From contig NZ_OU745390.1 of NCBI RefSeq assembly GCF_916618955.1, positions 682,001-746,000 on the forward strand: a DNA stretch of 64,000 nt, given 5' to 3'. This document shows, in pieces, positions 1 to 8,173 of this stretch. Every line of letters begins with the position of its first letter. Position 1 is the stretch's first letter. A program made the translations under genes and the position numbers. The DNA comes from Pseudomonas sp. Marseille-Q3773. GTDB taxonomy: Bacteria; Pseudomonadota; Gammaproteobacteria; Pseudomonadales; Pseudomonadaceae. The notes beneath the pieces were generated by a model, which was not told the origin of the DNA, ran no database searches, and saw only the letters and a program-made list of their open reading frames with translations.

Positions 1-2
1 TG

Positions 3-686
3 GATTACTGGAACTGCTTCGAGCTGAGCTGGCTGCTGCCCTCTGGCAAGCCGGTAGTGGCGATCGGCGAGTTCGCCATCCCGGCCGATTCGCCGAACAT
101 CATCGAGTCCAAGTCGTTCAAGCTGTACCTGAATTCGCTGAACCAGACCGTGTTCGCGTCGTCTGGTGAGCTTCAGGCCTGCCTGGAGAAAGACCTGTCC
201 GCCGCTGCCGGCAAGCCGGTTGGCGTGAAGGTGCGCAGCCTGGCCGAAGTCGAGGCGCAGGGTGTGGTGGCCCTGCCGGGTCAGTGCATCGATGCACTGG
301 ACGTTGCCATCAGCAACTACCAGCAGCCGCAGCCCGAACTGCTGCGTTGCAGCCCTGACCAGGTGGTGGCGGAAACCCTGCATAGCCACCTGCTGAAATC
401 CAACTGCCCGGTCACCGGCCAGCCGGACTGGGGCAGCGTGGTGGTCGAGTACAAGGGCAGGGCGCTGGACCCTGCCAGCCTGCTGACCTACCTGATCAGC
501 TTCCGCCAGCATGCCGACTTCCATGAGCAGTGCGTGGAGCGGATCTACCTGGATTTGAAGAACCTGCTGCAGCCGGAGTATCTGACGGTGTATGCGCGCT
601 ATGTGCGCCGCGGTGGGCTGGATATCAACCCGTACCGCAGCACCCGCGCGATCAGCCCGCAGAACCAGCGTCTGGTTCGTCAGTAA
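3..686 (+). CDS. queF: NADPH-dependent 7-cyano-7-deazaguanine reductase QueF (5' end outside window)
   Basis: Reduces preQ0 to preQ1 in queuosine biosynthesis, in the cytoplasm. The reading frame is open from base 3, so the gene begins before the window; a GTG at 57 is an internal valine, not the start. Visible hallmarks are the N-terminal repeat region ending in [19 protein letters not shown], the catalytic-cysteine motif [11 protein letters not shown], and the substrate-binding stretch [16 protein letters not shown]. The C-terminus ([12 protein letters not shown]) is typical of the long, two-domain gammaproteobacterial QueF. A strong terminator follows directly. Confidence 0.95.
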   Translation, partial: DYWNCFELSWLLPSGKPVVAIGEFAIPADSPNIIESKSFKLYLNSLNQTVFASSGELQACLEKDLSAAAGKPVGVKVRSLAEVEAQGVVALPGQCIDALDVAISNYQQPQPELLRCSPDQVVAETLHSHLLKSNCPVTGQPDWGSVVVEYKGRALDPASLLTYLISFRQHADFHEQCVERIYLDLKNLLQPEYLTVYARYVRRGGLDINPYRSTRAISPQNQRLVRQ

Positions 687-692
687 GGTATC

Positions 693-720
693 GGGGCCGC
701 TTTTGCGGCCCCGTTTGTTT
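693..720 (+). terminator. Rho-independent terminator of queF
   Basis: GC-rich stem (ggggccgc / gcggcccc around a tttt loop) followed by a T-rich tract, 7 bases after the queF stop. It lies exactly between two convergent genes and may serve both. Confidence 0.85.
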
Positions 721-984
721 TCAGATGCCCATGCTGTGCAGCGAGTTGGCAATGCTGCGCAGGGTGGCGGTGAGGTCGGGGTGGTCGGCCTCGAAGCGCT
801 CGATCGCCAGGTTCACGCCGTCCACCAGGTTGTTGTCTGGCGTGGTTTCTTCCAGTTTCAGTTGCGCCTCGATCTGGCGTGCTTCTTCATGTAGCGCAGC
901 CAGCTCTTCGTCCGAAAGCGGCACGTTGCGGTCCAGTTGCTCGCGCAAGCTGTTCAGGCGCTCTTGCAATTCGCGGGCAGGCAT
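721..984 (-). CDS. DUF4404 family small protein
   Basis: An 87-residue acidic, mostly helical protein with the heptad-like N-terminus LQERLNSLREQLDRNVPLSDEELAAL and the C-terminus LTATLRSIANSLHSMGI, as in the DUF4404 family of Pseudomonas. Function unknown. The start at 984 (MPARELQ) is chosen over an ATG 33 bases upstream because GGAG lies at a proper distance before it. It converges on queF across a shared terminator. A near-perfect ANR half-site pair lies about 100 bases upstream (1083-1096). Confidence 0.8.
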   Translation of the reverse strand: MPARELQERLNSLREQLDRNVPLSDEELAALHEEARQIEAQLKLEETTPDNNLVDGVNLAIERFEADHPDLTATLRSIANSLHSMGI

Positions 985-1082
985 TGGCAGTTCTCCATCA
1001 ATGGCTTGGCAAGCCATGGACCTCAGCGAAGCGGCAAAGGTTCTGGCTTGTGTTCAGCGTAATCCACCTGCCGCAGCTTTGC

Positions 1083-1096
1083 ATGATCCGGATCAA
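1083..1096. promoter_or_regulatory. ANR/FNR-like box (9 of 10 consensus bases) upstream of the DUF4404 gene
   Basis: ATGATCCGGATCAA matches the FNR/ANR consensus TTGAT-N4-ATCAA except for the first base. It lies in the 122-base gap between the DUF4404 gene and the upstream HAD-like gene, centred about 105 bases from the DUF4404 start. Regulation is inferred only from the motif. Confidence 0.35.
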
Positions 1097-1106
1097 CGCT
1101 GCTGTA

Positions 1107-1670
1107 TCAGGGTTTTTCGCCCTTGTGCCGACGCTGGGCGATATCCTGCAGGCAGGTGTCCAGCGCTTCGAGGTGGTCGATCACCGAATGCACGCCCATG
1201 CGGAACAGTTCCAGCGTCGCCTTGCCCCGGGCCAGGTCCTGCTGCTGCGCGGTCATGGCCTGCCATTGCCGTGAACTGTGGTCGCAGAACGGGCTGCAGG
1301 CGGCCAACCCCACCGTCCACAGTCCCGCATTGAGGCCAGACTGCAGCAGGCGCGGCTCGCCGCTCACCAGCACGCAGCCATCCAGGCACTCGCTCCGCAG
1401 TGTCATGAGTGCCTGCCAGCAGGCGTTCGGCGCCGGCCAGGGCGCGCCATCGAGCGTATGCCCCGGCAGCCAGTCGGGCAGGACATGGGCCAGGCGCTGG
1501 CTGTGGCTGGTGTCGAGCTCATCCAGCCAGATGCAAGGCACCTGGCGCTGGCGCAGGCTGGCGAGGGTGGCAAGTGCACCTGGGGCGGGCGACGGCGCGC
1601 CATTGGCAGTCTGCACCAGGCAGCCGCGCAAGCCGAACAGCACAGCGGTGAAGGCGGGTGCAGCATCCAT
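1107..1670 (-). CDS. HAD-like protein with degenerate active site
   Basis: A 187-residue protein resembling phosphonatase/beta-phosphoglucomutase-type HAD proteins: an N-terminal strand AVLFGLRGCLVQ at the motif I position, a helical cap (residues about 25-85), and a C-terminal motif-IV-like segment VSGEPRLLQSGLNAGLW. The canonical motif I (FDxDGT) is replaced by FGLRGC, so the nucleophilic and general acid aspartates are both absent, and motif IV lacks its acidic pair. It is probably not a phosphatase. The start at 1670 has GAGGGA upstream; a TTG 15 bases earlier is in frame but less well placed. It is transcribed divergently from mlaA. Confidence 0.65.
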   Translation of the reverse strand: MDAAPAFTAVLFGLRGCLVQTANGAPSPAPGALATLASLRQRQVPCIWLDELDTSHSQRLAHVLPDWLPGHTLDGAPWPAPNACWQALMTLRSECLDGCVLVSGEPRLLQSGLNAGLWTVGLAACSPFCDHSSRQWQAMTAQQQDLARGKATLELFRMGVHSVIDHLEALDTCLQDIAQRRHKGEKP

Positions 1671-1868
1671 GGCAACGTCCCTCAAATACTCCGCAGGCTA
1701 TTGGGCGATTGTTACCGCCCTGTGACAGCGCGCACGGCGCAACCTTTGTTCACAAATTATTGAGCAACGCTGTGTAAAGCTGCTTATCAGCCCGCAAGCC
1801 TCTATACTGCCGCCGTACAGCAGCGCCCCGTTGCGCTTGCGGCCGAGAAATCCGATGGAGAAACACCT

Positions 1869-2576
1869 ATGCGTAGGATCGGTGCCAGTGTGATCGAACG
1901 AGTCACCCAGGCCTGTGTCTGTGCCAGCATGCTGCTGGCGCCCGTGGCAGCTACCCAGGCCGCCACCGAGGAAGATCCCTGGGAAGCGGTCAACCGCCCA
2001 ATCTTCCGCTTCAACGATACCCTTGATACCTACGCCCTCAAGCCGTTGGCCAAGGGCTACCAGGCGGTCACCCCGCAGTTCCTCGAAGACGGCATCCACA
2101 ACGTCTTCCGCAACCTCGGTGACGTGACCAACCTGGCCAACGACCTGCTGCAGCTCAAGCCTCATGCCGCAGGCGTGGACACGGCACGACTGATCGTCAA
2201 CACCACCTTCGGCCTGGGCGGCTTCTTCGATGTCGGCACCCGGATGGGCCTGCAGCGCAACGATGAGGACTTTGGCCAGACCCTCGGCTACTGGGGCGTG
2301 CCGAGTGGCCCGTACGTGGTTATCCCGTTGCTGGGTCCGAGCACCGTGCGTGACGGCGTGGCCAAGTACCCGGACACCTATACCGAACCCTACCGCTACA
2401 TCGACCATGTACCGACGCGCAACTCGATCTTCGCGCTGGACCTGATCGACACCCGCGCCGACCTGCTGTCGGCTGAGAAGCTGATCCAGGGTGACAAGTA
2501 CATCTTCATTCGCAATGCCTACCTGCAGAACCGCGAGTTCAAGGTCAAGGATGGCGCAGTAGAAGACGACTTCTGA
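1869..2576 (+). CDS. mlaA: Phospholipid-binding outer-membrane protein MlaA (VacJ)
   Basis: Outer-membrane component of the Mla pathway, which removes phospholipids from the outer leaflet and passes them to the periplasmic carrier MlaC. The 235-residue protein has the family signature EEDPWEAVNRPIFRFNDTLD after the signal sequence, then NLGDVTNLANDLLQ, NTTFGLGGFFDVGT and DFGQTLGYWGV. The signal peptide ends in an AxA-type site (ATQA) with no clear lipobox cysteine, unlike E. coli MlaA, which is a lipoprotein. The gene is monocistronic, with GGAG close upstream of the ATG. The other mla genes are not in this window. Confidence 0.93.
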   Translation: MRRIGASVIERVTQACVCASMLLAPVAATQAATEEDPWEAVNRPIFRFNDTLDTYALKPLAKGYQAVTPQFLEDGIHNVFRNLGDVTNLANDLLQLKPHAAGVDTARLIVNTTFGLGGFFDVGTRMGLQRNDEDFGQTLGYWGVPSGPYVVIPLLGPSTVRDGVAKYPDTYTEPYRYIDHVPTRNSIFALDLIDTRADLLSAEKLIQGDKYIFIRNAYLQNREFKVKDGAVEDDF

Positions 2577-2624
2577 TCTGCCGCCTGCCTGGCCCTGCGC
2601 GATCCCGTGGGCCAGGCAGGTCGA

Positions 2625-2924
2625 TCAATGCATCGCCAGGATCCGCAGCCCGAACTTCTGCTGGCCATCCGGCTGGTCGGCAATCCACACGACTTCGGTA
2701 CTGGCATGCAGCCCCTTCAGCGCCGGATGCTCGGATTCGATCCGCACCTCGATACGGTCCCCCACCTGAAAGCGTTGCGCGGCCTGCACCTGCATGCCGC
2801 TGCTGGACAGGTCCAGGCACACCGCGGCAATCACTTGGCCTTCATGCAGCAGGCTGACCTCGGTGTCGATGCGCATGCGGATGAAGTCGCGTTTTTCGGC
2901 ATGGCTGGAGGGCGTGTGGGGCAT
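2625..2924 (-). CDS. PilZ-domain protein (probable c-di-GMP receptor)
   Basis: A 99-residue single PilZ domain. Both c-di-GMP-binding signatures are present: an RxxxR-type motif (RDFIRMR, residues about 12-18) and DLSSSGMQV (D-x-S-x-x-G). No other domain is fused. It is expected to be a cytoplasmic adaptor responding to c-di-GMP; its partner is unknown. It lies convergent to mlaA and divergent from rssB with 280 bases between starts. Confidence 0.85.
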   Translation of the reverse strand: MPHTPSSHAEKRDFIRMRIDTEVSLLHEGQVIAAVCLDLSSSGMQVQAAQRFQVGDRIEVRIESEHPALKGLHASTEVVWIADQPDGQQKFGLRILAMH

Positions 2925-3204
2925 GCTGAATGCTTCCTGTCGGGTTGCGCTGGACGACTTTCTTATAACTCCCGGTGATTTGCGCTGTAAAGTGCGGCGA
3001 GGTCGACCCTTGCATGCTTGAAACGCCTGCCGGATGGGAGTACCGTCTGCGCCTTACAAGGTAGCTCTCACAGTTGCCGGACAGTTGCCTGGCAGGTGTT
3101 CTTGTCCTACAACTCAAGTAGAGCGTGACCATAGAGAATTCCCGTAGCTGGCCGTCTGCCTTGCCGACACCGCTGCACCAACCCAATCGGCGCCGTTCGC
3201 CCAC

Positions 3205-4389
3205 ATGCAGAAAACCAGTGCAACGCTGCTGATCATCGATGACGACGACGTGGTCCGTGCGAGCCTCGCCGCCTATCTTGAAGACAGTGGTTTCAGCGTC
3301 CTCCAGGCCGGTAATGGCCAGCAGGGGCTTCAGGTCTTCGAAGAACACCAGCCCGACCTCGTGATCTGCGATCTGCGCATGCCGCAGATGGGCGGCCTCG
3401 AGCTGATTCGCCAGGTCAGCGAGCGCGCGCCGCAGTTGCCGGTGATCGTGGTGTCCGGGGCTGGTGTCATGAGCGATGCGGTAGAGGCGTTGCGCCTGGG
3501 CGCGGCCGACTACCTGATCAAGCCGCTGGAAGACCTGGCCGTGCTCGAGCACTCGGTGCGCCGGGCCCTCGACCGTTCGCACCTGGTGCTGGAAAACCAG
3601 CGCTACCGCGACAAGCTCGAAGCCGCCAACCGTGAACTGGAGGCCAGCCTGCACTTGCTGCAGGAGGACCAGACCGCCGGTCGCCAGGTGCAGATGAACA
3701 TGCTGCCGGAAAGCCCCTGGGTGGCCGGCGAGTTCGCTTTCGAGCACCAGATCATCCCGTCGCTGTACCTGTCGGGTGACTTTGCCGATTACTTCCGGGT
3801 GGACGAGCGGCGCATCGCCTTCTACCTGGCCGATGTCTCCGGGCATGGCGCGTCGTCGGCGTTCGTCACCGTGCTGCTGAAGTTCATGACCACGCGGCTG
3901 TTGTTCGAATTCAAGCGCAGCGGCAAGATGCGCGAGTTCAAGCCGTCGCAGGTGCTCAGCCACATCAACCGTGGGCTGATCAACTGCAAGCTGGGCAAGC
4001 ACGTGACCATGGTCGGTGGGGTGATCGACGAGGACACCGGCCTGCTGACCTACGCGGTAGGCGGCCATCTGCCGCTGCCGGTGCTGCATACCCCTGAGCA
4101 TACCCGCTACCTGGAAGGCCGCGGCCTGCCGGTGGGGTTGTTCGACGAGGCTGTGTACCAGGATCTGGTCGTGGAACTGCCGCCGCGCTTCAGCCTCAGC
4201 CTGATGTCCGACGGCATTCTGGACCTTTTGCCGGGTGACACGCTCAAAGATAAAGAAACCGCCCTGCCGGAAATCGTCAGGGCAGCAGGTGGCAGCCTGG
4301 ATGGGCTACGTCAACGTTTTGGATTGGCTACGCTTGGGGAGATGCCGGATGATATCGCCCTATTGGTGTTGAGCAGGAACCTTCAATGA
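3205..4389 (+). CDS. rssB: Response regulator with PP2C/SpoIIE-type phosphatase domain, RssB
   Basis: 394 residues. The receiver domain (1-125) carries the acidic cluster IDDDDV, phospho-acceptor Asp56 in DLVICDLRMP and the Lys of DYLIKPLE. A coiled linker (about 130-155) leads to a PP2C-like domain (about 160-390) with metal-binding Asp residues in SGDFADYF, LADVSGHG and SDGILD. Family members of this architecture dephosphorylate an anti-anti-sigma partner; the Pseudomonas orthologue is named RssB for its link to sigma-S. The downstream gene overlaps by 4 bases and encodes the predicted STAS partner. No strong Shine-Dalgarno precedes the ATG. Confidence 0.85.
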   Translation: MQKTSATLLIIDDDDVVRASLAAYLEDSGFSVLQAGNGQQGLQVFEEHQPDLVICDLRMPQMGGLELIRQVSERAPQLPVIVVSGAGVMSDAVEALRLGAADYLIKPLEDLAVLEHSVRRALDRSHLVLENQRYRDKLEAANRELEASLHLLQEDQTAGRQVQMNMLPESPWVAGEFAFEHQIIPSLYLSGDFADYFRVDERRIAFYLADVSGHGASSAFVTVLLKFMTTRLLFEFKRSGKMREFKPSQVLSHINRGLINCKLGKHVTMVGGVIDEDTGLLTYAVGGHLPLPVLHTPEHTRYLEGRGLPVGLFDEAVYQDLVVELPPRFSLSLMSDGILDLLPGDTLKDKETALPEIVRAAGGSLDGLRQRFGLATLGEMPDDIALLVLSRNLQ

Positions 4390-4868
4390 GTACCGGTAGA
4401 ATCCAGTTCGCCGAGCAGAGCGGTACCTTTGTACTGAAATTCGTCGGTGAAGTGCGTCTGACCTTGTGTTCGGCGCTGGATGCGACGATCGAGAAGATTT
4501 TCACGGCGTTGAACTTCTCGGCGATTGTCATCGACCTGACTGAAACCGAGAGCATCGACAGCACCACCCTGGGCCTGCTGGCCAAGCTGTCGATCCTGTC
4601 GCGGCAGAAAGTGGGCCTGCTGCCGACCGTGGTCACCACCAACCCGGACATTTCCCGGCTGTTGCAGTCGATGGGCTTCGATCAGGTGTTCAACATCGTC
4701 GATCGTCCGATTCCGTGCCCGGAGTGCCTGACCGACCTGCCGTCGCAGGACCAGAATGAGGACGTGGTGCGTTCCAAGGTGCTGGAGGCACACAAGATCC
4801 TCATGGGCCTGAACGACTCCAACCGCGAAGCCTTCCACGACCTGGTCAGTGCGCTGGAGCGTACCTGA
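4386..4868 (+). CDS. rssC: STAS-domain anti-sigma factor antagonist RssC
   Basis: 160 residues. The N-terminal STAS domain (about 1-100) contains the signature ETESIDSTTLGLLAKL; a serine of the DST motif (about residue 59) is the likely phosphorylation site. A C-terminal extension with a Cys pair (CPEC) and a helical tail follows. Start ATGA overlaps the rssB stop, so the two are translationally coupled and probably act as a phosphatase-substrate pair in sigma-factor control. The name follows the syntenic P. aeruginosa pair next to tal; HsbA is a close relative and an alternative family name. Confidence 0.8.
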   Translation: MSTGRIQFAEQSGTFVLKFVGEVRLTLCSALDATIEKIFTALNFSAIVIDLTETESIDSTTLGLLAKLSILSRQKVGLLPTVVTTNPDISRLLQSMGFDQVFNIVDRPIPCPECLTDLPSQDQNEDVVRSKVLEAHKILMGLNDSNREAFHDLVSALERT

Positions 4869-4888
4869 TCGTGAGCCTGCGTCAGCCA

Positions 4889-4972
4889 CTTCGCGGCTAG
4901 ACCCGCTCCCACAGCTACACGTTGCCTGCTGACTTACAGAGATTCCCTGTGGGAGCGGGCGTGCCCGCGAAA
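4889..4972. repeat. REP/BIME inverted pair
   Basis: Two head-to-head copies of the P. putida REP element (cgcgg...cccgctcccacag and ctgtgggagcgggc...cccgcg) separated by about 30 bases, between rssC and the convergent PhoD-like gene. Confidence 0.8.
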
Positions 4973-5006
4973 GGGCGGGCACAGGCAACACGGTTACTAT
5001 GCCTGG

Positions 5007-6857
5007 CTATGTTCTGCCAATAAACTCGGTCGCCTCACCCCCATCCGCATCCAGCTGGTAGACCCGTGCCGGCCGCCCCTGTTCATCGAAGAACACCTGC
5101 CCCAGGCCCGCGCCATTCCACAACCGCTCGCCGGCCTTGCTACGGCTGGGCGTACGCGGCACCACCTCCATCTCGCGGCGCTTGGTAAACCAGTTGAGTG
5201 GCGAGCGCGGCGCATACAGCCAGCGGTTGAGCCGGTCGAGCACGTCGAGCAGGCGCCGGGGGAACTCGTTCTTGATCCCGCTGCTGGTGACCTGCCACAA
5301 ATGCGGGCTGCGCTGGCGGTGGCGGATCAGCACTTCATAAACGAACGAGTAATGCACGTCCCCGGACAACACCACGTAATGCCCCGGCGTGCGCGAATGC
5401 CTGAAGATGTTGAGAATGACCTGCGCGGCACCGCGATGAGCCATCCAGTTCTCGGCATCCACCAGCAGCGGGTAGCCCAGCCAGCTGAATACCTTCTGCA
5501 CCGTCTCGATCAGCTTCACGCCGAAGATCGGCGCCGGCGACACGATGATTGCCGACGGGTGGTCCAGCAGTGCCTGTTGCAGCTCGCTAAGCGCTTCCCA
5601 GTCCAGCAGGCCGGACGGTTTGGCCAGGCTGCTCTCGCTGCGCCAGCGGCGGGTGCGGGTGTCCAGCACCAGCAAGGGCGGGGAGCTGGGCAGGCTGAAC
5701 TGCCAGCCTTGGAAGCGCAGCAGTTCGCCGATCAGCTCATCCTGGGGCTGGCTGCCCAGCGCCTGGCATTGGCCGATCAGCGCTTGGCAAGCATCCGGGT
5801 CGTTACCCCAGGCCTGGCACAACAGGTAGCCGAGCAGGGCGTTGCCGATGATCCGCCGCGAGAAGGGGTGGCCATAGGCGGTTTCCTCCCATTGCGCCGA
5901 CAGGTTCCAGTCGTCGGTGATGTCGTGGTCGTCGAAGATCATCAGGCAGGGCAGGTGGGCCATCACCCGTGCTACCTGGCCGAGATTGGCGGCAAACGCC
6001 TGGATCAGCGGCAGCTCCTGCTGGTAACGGGCCTGGCGTGGAGCGGTGAGGTCGTCGGGCATGCCCAAGGTCACCAGTTGCCAGGGCACGGGTGACCATA
6101 CCAGCAGGTACATGGCCATGACCTCGGCGAAGGTCACCAGGTGGTTGTCGGCGTTGCTGGAGGAGAAGATCGGCTTGCGCTTGCCGCCGAAGAAGCGTTC
6201 GCGCAGGGTCTCGTTGCGCTCCTGTGCCGGCAGCAGGTCGGCGCGGTGGTAGTAGCAGGCCGGGTGCCGGTACAGTGCCTGGCTGTCGGCGACCACGGCG
6301 CCGTCCAAGGGCTCGTCGAACAGGCCCAGGCGTGCGATCAGGGCATGGATGGCGCGCAACATCGGGCCAGCGACGTCGTCGGCGTACACCTGGTCGCCGG
6401 TCATCAGCAGCATGGCGGGGCGATCAGCCGGTGTTGTGCAGGCCTGCAGCAGGCGGTCGGCACACAGCAGGCCGTCGGCGGCCGGGTGGTGAGGCTTGCG
6501 GCAGGAACCGTGCAGCAGCTGGTCGAGGCGGTCGCGCAGTACCAGGTTTGGGCGCCGGGCGCCGGGGTAGAGCAGGTGCGGTGCCCAGTCAGCAATGCCT
6601 TGGCCGTTGATCAGCAGGTCATATTCGAGCAGTTGATTGCAGGGCAGGGGGCGAGCGAAGTGGATGTCCAGCAAGTGGATGAAGGTGTGCTGGCCCACAG
6701 CAACCACCTGGCAATCGGCCTGTGCTTCGCCTGCCGTGCAGATGAATGCGGGTTGCAGCGGTTGGCTGGCGACCAGCCAGATGGCCAGGCGCTGAGGTTC
6801 CAGGCGGCGCAGGATCGGGCCGGCGAGGACGAGGGGCAATGGGGTAGAGGAGGTCAT
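5007..6857 (-). CDS. PhoD-like metallophosphatase family protein
   Basis: 616 residues. Motifs of the PhoD-like metallophosphatase fold are in order: TGDQVYADD (about 160), IFDDHDITDDW (about 325) and LSGDVHYSF (about 510), which supply the metal-binding Asp and His residues. No signal peptide or Tat motif is seen at the N-terminus, so unlike classical secreted PhoD this is probably cytoplasmic. The substrate is unknown; a phosphoester is likely. It is monocistronic and follows rssC in convergent orientation. Confidence 0.85.
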   Translation of the reverse strand: MTSSTPLPLVLAGPILRRLEPQRLAIWLVASQPLQPAFICTAGEAQADCQVVAVGQHTFIHLLDIHFARPLPCNQLLEYDLLINGQGIADWAPHLLYPGARRPNLVLRDRLDQLLHGSCRKPHHPAADGLLCADRLLQACTTPADRPAMLLMTGDQVYADDVAGPMLRAIHALIARLGLFDEPLDGAVVADSQALYRHPACYYHRADLLPAQERNETLRERFFGGKRKPIFSSSNADNHLVTFAEVMAMYLLVWSPVPWQLVTLGMPDDLTAPRQARYQQELPLIQAFAANLGQVARVMAHLPCLMIFDDHDITDDWNLSAQWEETAYGHPFSRRIIGNALLGYLLCQAWGNDPDACQALIGQCQALGSQPQDELIGELLRFQGWQFSLPSSPPLLVLDTRTRRWRSESSLAKPSGLLDWEALSELQQALLDHPSAIIVSPAPIFGVKLIETVQKVFSWLGYPLLVDAENWMAHRGAAQVILNIFRHSRTPGHYVVLSGDVHYSFVYEVLIRHRQRSPHLWQVTSSGIKNEFPRRLLDVLDRLNRWLYAPRSPLNWFTKRREMEVVPRTPSRSKAGERLWNGAGLGQVFFDEQGRPARVYQLDADGGEATEFIGRT

Positions 6858-6909
6858 CGACAGCTCGGTGGCTATGTTGGCGAAGTAGCCTTGGAATTCA
6901 GTGCACTAC

Positions 6910-6956
6910 GCCAGATAAACAGACGGGCGGAAAATGCTGAACACTTCCCGCCCGTC
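6910..6956 (-). terminator. Terminator of tal
   Basis: Inverted repeat gacgggcgg / ccgcccgtc (6922-6930 with 6948-6956). Read on the minus strand it is followed by a T-rich stretch (TGTTTATCT). It lies just after the tal stop. Confidence 0.6.
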
Positions 6957-6974
6957 AGGCAAACGCGAGATGTA

Positions 6975-7901
6975 TCAGGCCTTTTCGGCCATCACCTTCT
7001 CAAGCTTTTCCTGGTCCCGGGCGAACTGGCGAATGCCCTCGGCCAGTTTTTCAGTACCCATGGCATCCTCGTTCATCGCCCAGCGGAACTGGCTTTCGTT
7101 CAGCTGCTGCTTGGCCTCGCCAGCCTTGCCCGGCTGCAATATGCGTGGCAATGCGCCTTGATCATCGCTCAGTTGCTGCAGCAACTCGGGGCTGATGGTC
7201 AGGCGGTCGCAGCCGGCCAGTTGTTCGATCTGGCCGATATTGCGGAAGCTGGCGCCCATGACCACGGTGCCATAGCCATTGGCCTTGTAATAATTATAGA
7301 TGCGCGTGACCGACTGCACGCCCGGGTCTTCGGCACCCACGTATTCCTGACCGGTGCTTTTCTTGTACCAGTCGTAGATACGCCCCACGAAGGGAGAGAT
7401 CAGGAACACGCCGGCATCGGCGCAGGCCTGGGCCTGGGCGAAGGAGAACAGCAGGGTGAGGTTGGTCTGGATGCCTTCCTTCTCCAGCTTCTCGGCAGCG
7501 CGGATGCCTTCCCAGGTGGAGGCCAGCTTGATCAGCACACGCTCGCGGCCCACGCCGGCGGCCTCGTACAGTTCGATCAGCTTGCGGGCTTTGGCCAGCA
7601 GCGCCGGTTCATCGAACGACAGGCGGGCATCCACCTCGGTGGAGATACGCCCCGGGATGACCTTGAGGATGCCCGAACCCACGGCCACCGCGAAGCGGTC
7701 GCAGGCCAGGTCGACGTCGCCCTTGGCATCGGCTTTCACCTGCTTGAGCAGGTCGGCATAGCCGGGGATGGCGGCGGCCTTGAGCAACAGCGACGGGTTG
7801 GTGGTGGCATCGACCGGTTTCAGCCGGGTAATGGCATCCAGGTCCCCGGTGTCGGCGACCACGGTGGTGAACTGCTTGAGTTGTTCCAGCTTGGAGGTCA
7901 T
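6975..7901 (-). CDS. tal: Transaldolase
   Basis: Transfers a dihydroxyacetone unit between sugar phosphates in the non-oxidative pentose phosphate pathway. 308 residues, the usual length of the TalB type. Visible motifs are [13 protein letters not shown] near the N-terminus, the active-site region [17 protein letters not shown], where Lys forms the Schiff base, and the conserved [17 protein letters not shown]. The start at 7901 ([10 protein letters not shown]) is preferred to an ATG 33 bases earlier by family length. It has its own downstream terminator. Confidence 0.95.
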   Translation of the reverse strand: MTSKLEQLKQFTTVVADTGDLDAITRLKPVDATTNPSLLLKAAAIPGYADLLKQVKADAKGDVDLACDRFAVAVGSGILKVIPGRISTEVDARLSFDEPALLAKARKLIELYEAAGVGRERVLIKLASTWEGIRAAEKLEKEGIQTNLTLLFSFAQAQACADAGVFLISPFVGRIYDWYKKSTGQEYVGAEDPGVQSVTRIYNYYKANGYGTVVMGASFRNIGQIEQLAGCDRLTISPELLQQLSDDQGALPRILQPGKAGEAKQQLNESQFRWAMNEDAMGTEKLAEGIRQFARDQEKLEKVMAEKA

Positions 7902-8097
7902 GGGCGTGCTCTGTCCTGTGCAATGACTCGACATTACCCGAGCCCCGACGGCCGCTCAAGGGCCTGGGCACGGGCTTGCCCGGGAAGGGCTGTGCGAAAG
8001 GTGAAGATTCGAGTCGCAAGCTGCCCTGAGGTTCCGCAGTGGGTTGCCTGGCACCAGACATTCGTGAGCCGCGCCGGCTTCGAATTGACGCTGCACG

Positions 8098-8170
8098 TGT
8101 AGGAGCGGATTCATCCGCGATCACCGGCGTAGCCGGTGCCATCCATACGCCGCCTGCTTCACGGATAGAT
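8098..8170. repeat. REP-like palindromic element (gtaggagcggattcatccgcg type)
   Basis: A variant REP with the core taggagcggattcatccgcg followed by the short hairpin accggcgtagccggt. The same variant recurs at 32.6-32.75 kb. It lies between tal and dusA. Confidence 0.65.
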
Positions 8171-8173
8171 TGC

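Noticed and set aside
2842..4101. A 419-codon open frame on the minus strand across rssB
   Set aside because: Antisense shadow of a clear receiver/PP2C gene in high-GC DNA; its product has no recognisable domain.
6141..8102. A 653-codon open frame on the plus strand opposite the PhoD-like gene and tal
   Set aside because: Antisense shadow; the minus-strand proteins carry full family motifs.
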